A stretch of DNA of 64,000 nucleotides from 13-2-20CM-66-19 sp036273735 (lineage in GTDB: Bacteria; Pseudomonadota; Gammaproteobacteria; Steroidobacterales; Steroidobacteraceae). The notes below the pieces were generated by a model. That model worked only from the letters and a program-made list of their open reading frames with translations. It ran no database searches and was not told the origin of the DNA. The stretch is taken from assembly GCA_036273735.1 (NCBI GenBank), contig DASUHA010000058.1, forward strand, positions 45,068 through 109,067, in the 5' to 3' direction. Below, piece after piece: positions 16,756 to 24,580 of the stretch. Within the stretch, counting starts at the first letter, position 1; each line of letters begins with the position of its first letter. A program made the translations under genes and the position numbers.

Positions 16756-19065
16756 TCAGAGGCGCAGATCGATCTTCGCGCCGATCGTGCGCGGGTCCTG
16801 GATCGTGATCGCCCCGCCGAAGTTCGGCGTGCCCGAGTTCGTGTAGGAAGTGAGTCCGCGTGTGTCGGCGATATTCTTACAGTACAACTCGAACGACCAC
16901 CGCCCATTGTCCAGCCCGGCACGCAGGTTGATGGTGTTGTAGCCGTCGAGCTGAGTGCGTGGATTGGGCACGAAGACGATCGCGTTGTTCACGACATTCA
17001 CGCTTGCAGCCCAATCGTTGAAGCGCGACCCGATGTAGCTCCAGCTAGCCCCGGCGAACGCGCTGTAGTCGGCGAACGCCTTCCAGCGGTAGTCCGCATC
17101 CAGCGAGTTGCTCAATTTCGGCGACTCGGGCAAGCGGTCGCCCTTCACCCCGCCGGTCGCCGGAGCGTCATCCGTGAGATAAGCGTTGATATAGGAGCCG
17201 TTGAGCGCGAAAGTGAGGCCGTCGGCCGGCGTGAGCGTGAGGGACCATTCGACCCCTTTGCTCGTCGCAGAGCCGCCGTTGGCATTGATGCCGATATTGT
17301 CGACCAGTTCGAAGAGCTGGATCTTCTTCCATTTGATCAGGAACGCCGTCAGATCCACCGACAGGCGGTTGTCGAGCAGATTGGACCTGATCCCGGTCTC
17401 ATAGTTGACGGTGGAGTCGGCCTCGTAACTGCGCTGAACGCCGGTCGGCGTGATCGGCGGCAGCGCGTTGGGACCTCCCGGACGGTAGCCGCTCGCCACG
17501 CGCGCGTAGACCATGGTGTCCTTGCTCACGTGCCATCGTGGCGCGACGGAGTAGAGCCAGTCGGTGCCGGTCGAGGCGCCGCCGCTCACTTGCGCAGGAT
17601 CCACCAGCAGCCCGCTGAGGATCTCGCTCGCGGACTGCTTGTTCTCCGACCAGCGCCCGCCGAGAGCCAGGTCAAATTGCGGGTTGAAGTGGTAGGTGAC
17701 CTGCCCGAACCCGGACCACTCGCGATAGATCGCATCGAGACTCGGATTCTCGAGTGAGGGCAGGCCGCTCGGCGCCTGGGTCGGGATGATGAATGACGGC
17801 AGGGACTGGGCGAGCGTCGAGGACTCACGCGTGTAGAAAGCGCCGAGCTGCCACTCGAGCGCCACCCCCGTCGAGGAGGCGAGGCGCGCCTCCTCGGTGA
17901 ACTTTTTGACGTTGAGGTCGTTGGGCTCGGCGACCCCCAGCACGGTGCCGGGAGGAGTGCCGGGAGGCAACAGGCTGGTCGCGAAATCGCCGAAAGTCAC
18001 CCCGGGAACGAGCGGAGTCGAAGTCCCGTCGGTGAACGTATCCTCCGTGCTCGTCCCGTAGCTGGTGATCGAGGTGAGGCTCCCCCAGCCGAGCTCCCAG
18101 TCGAGCGTACCGCTGTAGACGCTGTATTTGAACGTAGCCGGCTCGTTGATGAAGCGGTTCTGGACGTAGTTGCCGCTGCTCGGCTGCAGTTGGTTCGCGG
18201 GTGGGTTGAGCGGGTCATCGGCGGGGCCCAGCCCCACGACGTCGATATCGGGCGTGTTATTGGTGTGCAGCGTCTGTCCGAACGCGGTCAACCGGATCGA
18301 GAAGTTGTTGGAGAGGTCGAGCAGGAACGAGCCGCGTCCACCCTCCCGGTAGCCGCGATTGACTTCGGTCTCCCTGAGCTGCGGGTCATCGATGAAGCCG
18401 GGCAGCCGGGTGTAGAAGCCGTCGAGGCGCAATGCGGCGATGCCGCTGACCGGGAGATTGAGCATCGCCTTGAACGAGCCGCCGGTGCCCCCGTGCGCCA
18501 CATTCTCGCCCCCGAGCTCGAAGGCGCTCGCGAGATGGGTCGGATCGGGCGGATTGGTCACGTACTTGAGGAGACCGCCTTCGCTGCCGGCTCCATACAA
18601 AGTGCCCTGCGGCCCGCGCAGCACCTCGACGCGCTGCAGATCCCAGGTGTCGAAGTCGCCGGTGGTGAGGGAGCCGTTGGCGAGCGCGTTGCTCGAGCCG
18701 AATGGCACATCGTCTACGTAGGTGGCCACCGTCGAGCCGACGCCGCCGACGCTCTCACCGCGGATCGTCAGGCTCTCGAGACCGGGGGTGCCCAGCTGCA
18801 CGGAAAGTCCCGGAACCTTGGTCTCGAGGTCCGCAAAGTCGACGAGCTGCTGTGTTACGAGGGAGTCGCTCGTGATCGCGGTCACGCCCATCGGCACATC
18901 GTGCAGCTTCTCCTGGCGTTTCTGCGCGGTGACGACCACTTCCTGGAGTGTGGCCGCCGTATCCGCCGGAGTGGCTGGAGCTTCCGCTCCTGCGGCCTGG
19001 CCCACCATCAGGGCGAACGTCAGAACGAGCAAAATGGGCGATGAAGGACGCGCTGACCTGGACAT
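16756..19065 (-). CDS. TonB-dependent outer-membrane receptor
   Basis: 769 residues with a signal peptide (to about residue 26), a TonB-box-like region (LQEVVVTAQKRQE), a plug domain (about 45-160, with SLTIRGES and VEVLRGPQGTLYGAGSEGG) and a 22-strand barrel of ordinary length. The terminal residue is Leu instead of the usual aromatic. It heads a minus-strand operon with a dipeptide epimerase and an S12 hydrolase, so the imported substrate is probably a peptide or peptide-like compound. The upstream spacer carries an AT-rich motif shared with the control region of the first hydrolase run, suggesting common regulation. Not obviously a siderophore receptor. Confidence 0.9.
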   Translation of the reverse strand: MSRSARPSSPILLVLTFALMVGQAAGAEAPATPADTAATLQEVVVTAQKRQEKLHDVPMGVTAITSDSLVTQQLVDFADLETKVPGLSVQLGTPGLESLTIRGESVGGVGSTVATYVDDVPFGSSNALANGSLTTGDFDTWDLQRVEVLRGPQGTLYGAGSEGGLLKYVTNPPDPTHLASAFELGGENVAHGGTGGSFKAMLNLPVSGIAALRLDGFYTRLPGFIDDPQLRETEVNRGYREGGRGSFLLDLSNNFSIRLTAFGQTLHTNNTPDIDVVGLGPADDPLNPPANQLQPSSGNYVQNRFINEPATFKYSVYSGTLDWELGWGSLTSITSYGTSTEDTFTDGTSTPLVPGVTFGDFATSLLPPGTPPGTVLGVAEPNDLNVKKFTEEARLASSTGVALEWQLGAFYTRESSTLAQSLPSFIIPTQAPSGLPSLENPSLDAIYREWSGFGQVTYHFNPQFDLALGGRWSENKQSASEILSGLLVDPAQVSGGASTGTDWLYSVAPRWHVSKDTMVYARVASGYRPGGPNALPPITPTGVQRSYEADSTVNYETGIRSNLLDNRLSVDLTAFLIKWKKIQLFELVDNIGINANGGSATSKGVEWSLTLTPADGLTFALNGSYINAYLTDDAPATGGVKGDRLPESPKLSNSLDADYRWKAFADYSAFAGASWSYIGSRFNDWAASVNVVNNAIVFVPNPRTQLDGYNTINLRAGLDNGRWSFELYCKNIADTRGLTSYTNSGTPNFGGAITIQDPRTIGAKIDLRL

Positions 19066-19118
19066 GACCGTTTTCCCCCGGATCGGATGGGTCTGTCACA
19101 GTTTAGCGCAGATGAGAA

Positions 19119-19145
19119 TTTTTTCAAATTTCGCAATTTTATTTC
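19119..19145 (-). promoter_or_regulatory. AT-rich motif shared with the XRE-cupin control region
   Basis: Read on the minus strand, towards the TonB receptor gene, this is GAAATAA, two bases, TTGCGAA, four bases, then GAAAAA. The minus strand of 13379-13403 has GAAATAA-N-TTGCGAA-N4-GAAAAA. The core AAATTTCGCAATTT (19126-19139) is itself an imperfect palindrome (12 of 14). It ends about 54 bp before the receptor start codon. Candidate operator for the same regulator; inferred from similarity alone. Confidence 0.45.
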
Positions 19146-19178
19146 TATATTGAAGCTACGGTCTCGACTGCGGCCCGC

Positions 19179-20645
19179 CTAGCCGCGTCCGAGCGGATCG
19201 GCTACGCGCGGAAAGAATTCCTGATCGCGCTTCCGACGGTAATCGATCGCGGCGAAATTCATCTGCAGCGCGCCCGGGGTGGCGACCGCAATCAGCTCAT
19301 CGGCAATGGGCGCGAAATTGGCCTGGAAGTGCCAGCTCGATTTCACGGCCATGATCTTCTTCGACTCGAGATCGATGCCGAGACCGGTAAAGGCGTCCGG
19401 CGAGAAAGTCTGAGTGCGCACGCTCATGACCACGACATCGATGCCATTGATCTGCAGCCAAACCGAATCGCCCATGGGGCAGCGGGACGGCCCCAGGTCC
19501 TGTTGGGTGTGATCGGCGACGAACGCCTTTACGGTCGCCATGACATCCATCGGCTCACCTGAGGCCGGTCCGCATTTGCCTCCGAGGCGCAGCGGCAGCG
19601 TTGCGCCGACGCCCGCTTCGGCGCAGGTTCTCACCGTCACCGGATCCCAGATCGAGCCATAGGCCGCGTTTGCCATACCGGCTTGCAGCATCGCCCTGAG
19701 GAGCGACACGTTGTCGCTCGGTGCGCCGCCGCCCGAGTTGTCCGCCGTATCCGCCAGCACGACGATACCCGGATGACGGCTCGCCCGATCGAGCGCCGCC
19801 GCGATGTCGGGATAGCGGGGCAGGAGGGCCTGGCGCCGATCGTAGATCGCATGGCCGATCTCGGTCGCGACCGCCTCGGCGAGGCGCTGGTCGCCATCGG
19901 CAACGACCAACACTTTGGAGCCGGTCTCGGGGGTGTCCCCCCAGGGAAAGCCATGGCCGAAGCTCACCGACAGCACGCCGGCCCGACGCTCCGCGTCCTT
20001 CATTTTGGCGACGAGCCCTGCCATCGGCTCCGTGGTGGTCGGGTAGAAACCGACCATGCGGCAGTCGAAGAGATGCATGACCGGACGGCATTGCCGCGCA
20101 GCCGCCCTGATACAAATCTCGTACAGCTCGCGTCCGCGCTCGGGGTAGTCGACGTGCGGATATTCCTTGATGAGCACGATCGCATCGGCGGCCTCGATCA
20201 TTGCCGGCGTCAGGTGACAGTGCGGATCGAGCAGCACCCCAATCTTTGCATCGGGCCCGAGGATGGCGCGCGCTCTGCCGAGAATATCGCCCTCGCAGTC
20301 ATCGCAGCCGGTCGAGACCATGGCGCCATGGAGGAAAAAGAGCGCGACGTCGAACGGCTGCCTGGCGCGCAGCTCCGCCAGGATCTCCTCGCGATATTCC
20401 TCGTAAACCCTCTGCAGGGTCGGTCCGGAGGGCTGAGCATGAGCGAAAAAGCTTTCCACGAACTCGTGGCCATCCCGCGCTGCCAGCTCTTTCCAGACCC
20501 CGGCGAGCACGCCCGTCTCATCGTCACGGCCGCGCGTGGTGGCATCGCCGCGGAAGGGACCGACTTCCGAGAATCCGCGCCGGCCCGTCGGCCATGGGGC
20601 GAAGGTGTTGGTCTCGGTGATGAGTCCCGCCGCGAAGACGCGCAT
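19179..20645 (-). CDS. M81 family metallopeptidase (MlrC-like)
   Basis: 488 residues, no signal peptide, so probably cytoplasmic. The N-terminus GLITETNTFAPWPT and the zinc-site motifs LLDPHCHLTP near residue 140 (DxH) and YPHVDYPERG near 165 match the MlrC/M81 family, as do the conserved GxGxPWxDTPE and DTADNSGGGAP segments. The founding member, MlrC of the microcystin-degrading sphingomonads, cleaves linearised D-residue-containing peptides. Most relatives are of unknown specificity. Its neighbours (D-amino-acid dehydrogenase, POT transporter, dipeptide epimerase, S12 hydrolases) fit a role in final hydrolysis of imported D-peptides. It is divergent from the MFS/DauA/POT operon. Confidence 0.88.
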   Translation of the reverse strand: MRVFAAGLITETNTFAPWPTGRRGFSEVGPFRGDATTRGRDDETGVLAGVWKELAARDGHEFVESFFAHAQPSGPTLQRVYEEYREEILAELRARQPFDVALFFLHGAMVSTGCDDCEGDILGRARAILGPDAKIGVLLDPHCHLTPAMIEAADAIVLIKEYPHVDYPERGRELYEICIRAAARQCRPVMHLFDCRMVGFYPTTTEPMAGLVAKMKDAERRAGVLSVSFGHGFPWGDTPETGSKVLVVADGDQRLAEAVATEIGHAIYDRRQALLPRYPDIAAALDRASRHPGIVVLADTADNSGGGAPSDNVSLLRAMLQAGMANAAYGSIWDPVTVRTCAEAGVGATLPLRLGGKCGPASGEPMDVMATVKAFVADHTQQDLGPSRCPMGDSVWLQINGIDVVVMSVRTQTFSPDAFTGLGIDLESKKIMAVKSSWHFQANFAPIADELIAVATPGALQMNFAAIDYRRKRDQEFFPRVADPLGRG

Positions 20646-20733
20646 GCACTTTCTCCAATTTTCTAGTTGAGAAAAAACTTTCTATACGCTAAAACTACTT
20701 CCACTTCAATCCGTGTGAGAGTATTCGGAGTCC
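20646..20733. promoter_or_regulatory. Divergent promoter region between the M81 gene and the MFS operon
   Basis: The 88-bp spacer is unusually AT-rich. TTTTCT (20659-20664) and AGAAAA (20670-20675) form an inverted repeat with a 5-bp gap, and TTTCTA occurs as a direct repeat at 20660-20665 and 20679-20684 (19 bp apart). TTTCTATA at 20679-20686 also occurs upstream of the TonB receptor at 19142-19149. A GGAG (20727-20730) precedes the MFS start. Probably operator plus overlapping promoters; the binding protein is unknown. Confidence 0.45.
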
Positions 20734-22068
20734 ATGGACGTCAGCGGTCACGAGAGGGCCTATCCCCGGCCGGCCACGGCCTGGTGGGGCGTCGGCCTCT
20801 TCACCCTCGGGGCCATCCTCTCCTACACCGACCGGCAGATCCTCGCCATTCTGGTCGACCCCATCCGGGCGAGCCTGCATCTCACCGACACACAGCTCAG
20901 CGTGCTGCAGGGTGCGGCCTTCGCCGTAATCTACTCATTCATCGGGCTGCCGCTCGGGCGCATCGCCGATCTCGTGCCGCGGCGCGTGCTGCTCATACTC
21001 GCCATCGCTCTCTGGAGCGCGGGCACCGCCGCCTGTGGCTTCGCGCACTCCTTCGCAGGGCTCCTCGGCGCGCGGCTCCTCGTCGGCATCGGTGAGGCGG
21101 CACTCGCGCCCGCTGCAATCTCGCTCATCGGGGAATATTTCCCGCCCGATCGGCGCGGCACGGCCATGGGTGTGTTCCTCGGCGGGATCGTCATCGGCGC
21201 GGGTGCGGCCATCGGCATCGGCGGTGGCCTGCTCGAGCTCGCGCAGGGGAAGGCGCTGCATGGCCTGCCGCTGATCGGTGTCCTTGCACCCTGGCGGGTG
21301 GTGCTCCTCCTCGCCGGAATCGCCGGGCTCGCCGTCGCAGCCTCGATGCTCACGCTGCACGAGCCGCCGGGGCGCAGTTTCTCGTCTGCGAATTTCCGGG
21401 CACGCCTCTTCGGCCTAGGCGAGATCGCACGCGCTTTCCGCCGTCATGGAGGTCTACTGCTGCCGCTCTATGGGGCACTCGCCTTCTGGTCGATCGTCGA
21501 CAATGCCCTGCTTTCATGGGCGCCCGCCCTGCTGATGCGGCGCTTCGCCTGGTCGCCTGGGAGCGTCGGCGCCAGTCTCGGCACGATCGCAATCGTCGCC
21601 GGCCTCATCGGCACGCCCGCGGGCGGCTTCATCTCTGACCGGGTCACCGCGCGCTGGGGAGTGCGCGCGCGATTCCCGCTCCTCGTACTGGTCGCCGTGA
21701 CGGGAGTACTCGGCATTCCCGTGGGGATCCTCAGTACACCGGTCGCGGCGTTGGCGAGCACCTGCTGCTGGATATTCGTCTCCTCGGCGCTCGGCACCAT
21801 CGCCATCGCGACGATACTCGACCTTCTACCGCAGGAAAGCCGCGGATTCGGCATCTCCACCATCGCCTTCAACAACATCATCGTGGGACTCGGCCTCGGG
21901 CCCACGCTGGTCGCGCTGGTCACCGACAGGGTTTTCCACGACCCGCAGGCCGTCGGCTACGCGATGAGCTGCATCATTGCGCCGTCGGTGCTGATCGCCA
22001 TCCTGCTCTACGCGGTAGCGATGTTGCGTGCGGGCCATCTTCAGGCTGCATCCCAGAGTCTGCCATGA
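20734..22068 (+). CDS. MFS transporter
   Basis: 444 residues, about 12 predicted membrane helices. The first segment has the MFS-typical helix 1 charge cluster (SYTDRQILAILVD) and loop 2-3 signature (GLPLGRIADLVPRR), with a second-half equivalent (GTPAGGFISDRV). It resembles the spinster/hexuronate-like MFS groups used for organic acids and amino-acid-like compounds. It is first in a plus-strand operon; its stop overlaps the ATG of the D-amino-acid dehydrogenase gene (ATGA). Context suggests import or export of an amino acid or peptide breakdown product. Exact substrate cannot be read from the sequence. Confidence 0.87.
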   Translation: MDVSGHERAYPRPATAWWGVGLFTLGAILSYTDRQILAILVDPIRASLHLTDTQLSVLQGAAFAVIYSFIGLPLGRIADLVPRRVLLILAIALWSAGTAACGFAHSFAGLLGARLLVGIGEAALAPAAISLIGEYFPPDRRGTAMGVFLGGIVIGAGAAIGIGGGLLELAQGKALHGLPLIGVLAPWRVVLLLAGIAGLAVAASMLTLHEPPGRSFSSANFRARLFGLGEIARAFRRHGGLLLPLYGALAFWSIVDNALLSWAPALLMRRFAWSPGSVGASLGTIAIVAGLIGTPAGGFISDRVTARWGVRARFPLLVLVAVTGVLGIPVGILSTPVAALASTCCWIFVSSALGTIAIATILDLLPQESRGFGISTIAFNNIIVGLGLGPTLVALVTDRVFHDPQAVGYAMSCIIAPSVLIAILLYAVAMLRAGHLQAASQSLP

Positions 22069-23219
22069 CGGGCTCGCAAGCTGACATCCTCATCATCGGG
22101 GCCGGAATTGCCGGCGCCTCCGTGGCGGCCGAGCTCGCGCGTACCCACCGCGTGCTGCTGCTCGAGGGCGAGGATATACCCGGCTACCACTCCACGGGCC
22201 GTTCGGCGGCAGTCTTCTCCGAGTCCTACGGCAACGAGGCGATACGTGCCCTCTCTCGGGCGAGCCGTGATTTCCTCTACCGCCCGCCGGCGAACTTCAG
22301 CCCTCATCCTCTGATCAAGCGCCGCAGCTGGCTGCACGTTGCCTCCGCGAGCCAGGCTCCCGCTCTCGAGCGATTTCTCGCCACCGAGGATCTTGCGCCA
22401 CGTGTCCGCCGGGTCGCCCCGGAAGAAGCGCTGGCCCTCTCCCCTCTTCTTCGGCCGGAAACAGCGGCAGCCGGAGGCGCCTACGAGGAGGACGCTGCAG
22501 ACATCGACGTGCATGCCCTCCATCACGGCTATCTCCGCCTTTTCCGCCACCGCCGTGGCACGGTGCTCACGGGTGCGCAAGTGACGGCACTCGCGCATAC
22601 CGGAGGGAAATGGCTGGTCGAAAGCACGGCGGGAGGCTTTCACGTGCGCACCGTCATCAATGCAGCCGGAGCCTGGGCGGATGCCATCGCAAGCCTTGCC
22701 GGCATCACTCCGCTGCGAATTCAGGCATGCCGCCGCACGGCGGCGCTGATCGAGCTGACGCACGGCGCGGTCTCCGACACGTGGCCGCTGACCATCGACA
22801 TGGAAGAGGCGTATTACTTCAAGCCCGACGCCGGCCTGATCCTGCTTTCACCGGCGGATGAGACCCCGGTCGAGCCCTGCGACGTGCAACCGGATGAGCT
22901 CGACGTCGCGATCGCCGTCGATCGCCTGGAGAGAGCAACTCGGGTGACTGTCGACAAGGTGCGGCGCAAGTGGGCCGGATTGCGGTCGTTCGCGCCCGAT
23001 CGCTCACCCGTCATCGGGTTCGACGGCGCCGCGCCGGGCTTCTTCTGGCTCGCGGGCCAGGGTGGCTACGGCATCCAGACAGCTCCGGCGGCAGCGGCCC
23101 TCGCCGCGGCACTGCTGCGCGATGAAGCGCTGCCGCCGGTATTAGCGGGCTTCGATCCCACCCTACTGTCACCCGTGCGTTTTACCAACTCCCAACAGCC
23201 AGCGGACGCCCGGCCGTGA
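22065..23219 (+). CDS. FAD-dependent D-amino-acid dehydrogenase (D-arginine dehydrogenase DauA-like)
   Basis: 384 residues of the DAO (glycine/D-amino acid oxidase) superfamily. The dinucleotide fold GAGIAGASVA lies at residues 10-19. GYHSTGRSAAVFSESYG near 41, the segment DIDVHALHHGYLR near 148, EEAYYFKPDAGLILLSPADE near 247 and FFWLAGQGGYGIQT near 325 closely follow the pattern I recall for Pseudomonas D-arginine dehydrogenase (DauA). DauA oxidises D-Arg and other D-amino acids to 2-oxo acids and ammonia. Overlaps at both ends (ATGA with the MFS gene, GTGA with the POT gene) show a tight operon. This is the gene that most directly supports D-amino acid catabolism here. Confidence 0.82.
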   Translation: MTGSQADILIIGAGIAGASVAAELARTHRVLLLEGEDIPGYHSTGRSAAVFSESYGNEAIRALSRASRDFLYRPPANFSPHPLIKRRSWLHVASASQAPALERFLATEDLAPRVRRVAPEEALALSPLLRPETAAAGGAYEEDAADIDVHALHHGYLRLFRHRRGTVLTGAQVTALAHTGGKWLVESTAGGFHVRTVINAAGAWADAIASLAGITPLRIQACRRTAALIELTHGAVSDTWPLTIDMEEAYYFKPDAGLILLSPADETPVEPCDVQPDELDVAIAVDRLERATRVTVDKVRRKWAGLRSFAPDRSPVIGFDGAAPGFFWLAGQGGYGIQTAPAAAALAAALLRDEALPPVLAGFDPTLLSPVRFTNSQQPADARP

Positions 23220-24580
23220 CCAGCGCCACCGGTCAGCCAGCCGCCATCCGCGACCGGACCTGGTTCGGCCATCCGCGCGGGCTGACGATTCTCTTCCTCA
23301 CCGAGATGTGGAGCGAGTTCTCCTTCTTCGGGATGCGCACGCTCCTCGTCTACTACATGACGCAACAGCTGCTGATCTCGCAGGCTCACTCGTCCCTCAT
23401 CTATGGCCTCTACCTTGCACTCGCCTACTTCACTCCCATCCCGGGTGGCATCGCCTCGGACCGCTGGCTGGGCAGGCGACGTGCCGTGCTGCTCGGGGGC
23501 GGCATCATGGCCGCAGGGCACTTCATGATGGCGTTCGAGTCCACTTTCTATCCGGCGCTGGCGACGATCGCCATCGGCAACGGCCTGCTGCTGCCGAGCC
23601 TCACCAGCCAGATCAATGAGCTCTACCGGGATGAGGATCCGCGCAAGTCTGTTGCGTACAACATCTACTACGTGGGTGTGAACGTCGGCGGAATGGCGGC
23701 GCCCTTCGTCTGCGGAACCATAGGCGAATTGTGGGGATGGAATTGGGGCTTCACAGTGGCTGGCCTCGGCATGGTCGCCGGACTCGTCGTCTATCTCATG
23801 GGCACTCCGCTGCTGCCGCGCGAGCAGGGCTCGCCCCGGGCCAGACCTCCCGCTGAGATGAGCGATGGCCGCTCCCAACGCCTCGACGGCGGAACTATTC
23901 TCCTGCTCGCTGCCGTCCTCGTCCTCGTCGTCGTCTATCGGTCGGCCTACGAGCAGGTCGGCAACACGGTTGCGTTATGGGCGGAGACCGGCGTCGATCG
24001 CAGCGTTGGCAGCTGGACGATTCCGATGACCTGGTTCCAGGCTTTGAACCCGCTCGGGATATTCCTCTTCACGCCGATCGTGCTGGCAGTATGGCGATGG
24101 CGCGCCGCACGAGGGAAGAGCCGTTCCGCGGTAGCCAAGATGGCGACCGGAGCATTGGTGCTCTGTGCTTCCTTTCTGCTGCTCGCGGGAGCGGCGCTCC
24201 ATGCCGGCGCATCCGGGACGCGCGCGAGTTGGATATGGCTCGCCTCGTATTTCTTCCTCTTCACGGCGGGCGAGCTCTTCATCCTGCCGGTCGGCCTCGG
24301 CCTCTTCGGCCGGGTCGCACCGCCCAGGATTGCGGCGACCATGATTGCCGCCTGGTTCGCTGCCGCGTTTTTCGGCAACCTCGGCGCGGGCATGCTCGGC
24401 ACGCTCTGGAGCGCAATGCCGCCCTACGACTTCTTCGCTGTCGCGGCGGGGGTCGCAGCCAGCGCCGGCGTCCTGCTGCTGGCGCTCGCTCCCTGGGCGC
24501 GAAAATTCGATCCGGACAGCGGCGCTGCGCGGGTCAGTGCGCGCCCATCACCTCCAACAGTGCCTCTGCCGGACGCCTGA
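23216..24580 (+). CDS. POT/PTR2 family proton-dependent oligopeptide transporter
   Basis: 454 residues, GTG start overlapping the preceding stop. About 12-14 membrane helices. The helix 1 signature is present in modified form (EMWSEFSFFGMRTLLVYYM; the classical version is ExxERFxYYG), as is the POT-typical GGxxSDRxLGRRRAV motif after helix 3. Family members import di- and tripeptides with protons. Co-transcribed with a DauA-like dehydrogenase, which fits uptake of peptides containing D-residues. The replacement of the ExxER arginine position is a departure from the classical motif. The 3' end overlaps the convergent GH31 gene by 47 bp. Confidence 0.85.
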   Translation: MTSATGQPAAIRDRTWFGHPRGLTILFLTEMWSEFSFFGMRTLLVYYMTQQLLISQAHSSLIYGLYLALAYFTPIPGGIASDRWLGRRRAVLLGGGIMAAGHFMMAFESTFYPALATIAIGNGLLLPSLTSQINELYRDEDPRKSVAYNIYYVGVNVGGMAAPFVCGTIGELWGWNWGFTVAGLGMVAGLVVYLMGTPLLPREQGSPRARPPAEMSDGRSQRLDGGTILLLAAVLVLVVVYRSAYEQVGNTVALWAETGVDRSVGSWTIPMTWFQALNPLGIFLFTPIVLAVWRWRAARGKSRSAVAKMATGALVLCASFLLLAGAALHAGASGTRASWIWLASYFFLFTAGELFILPVGLGLFGRVAPPRIAATMIAAWFAAAFFGNLGAGMLGTLWSAMPPYDFFAVAAGVAASAGVLLLALAPWARKFDPDSGAARVSARPSPPTVPLPDA

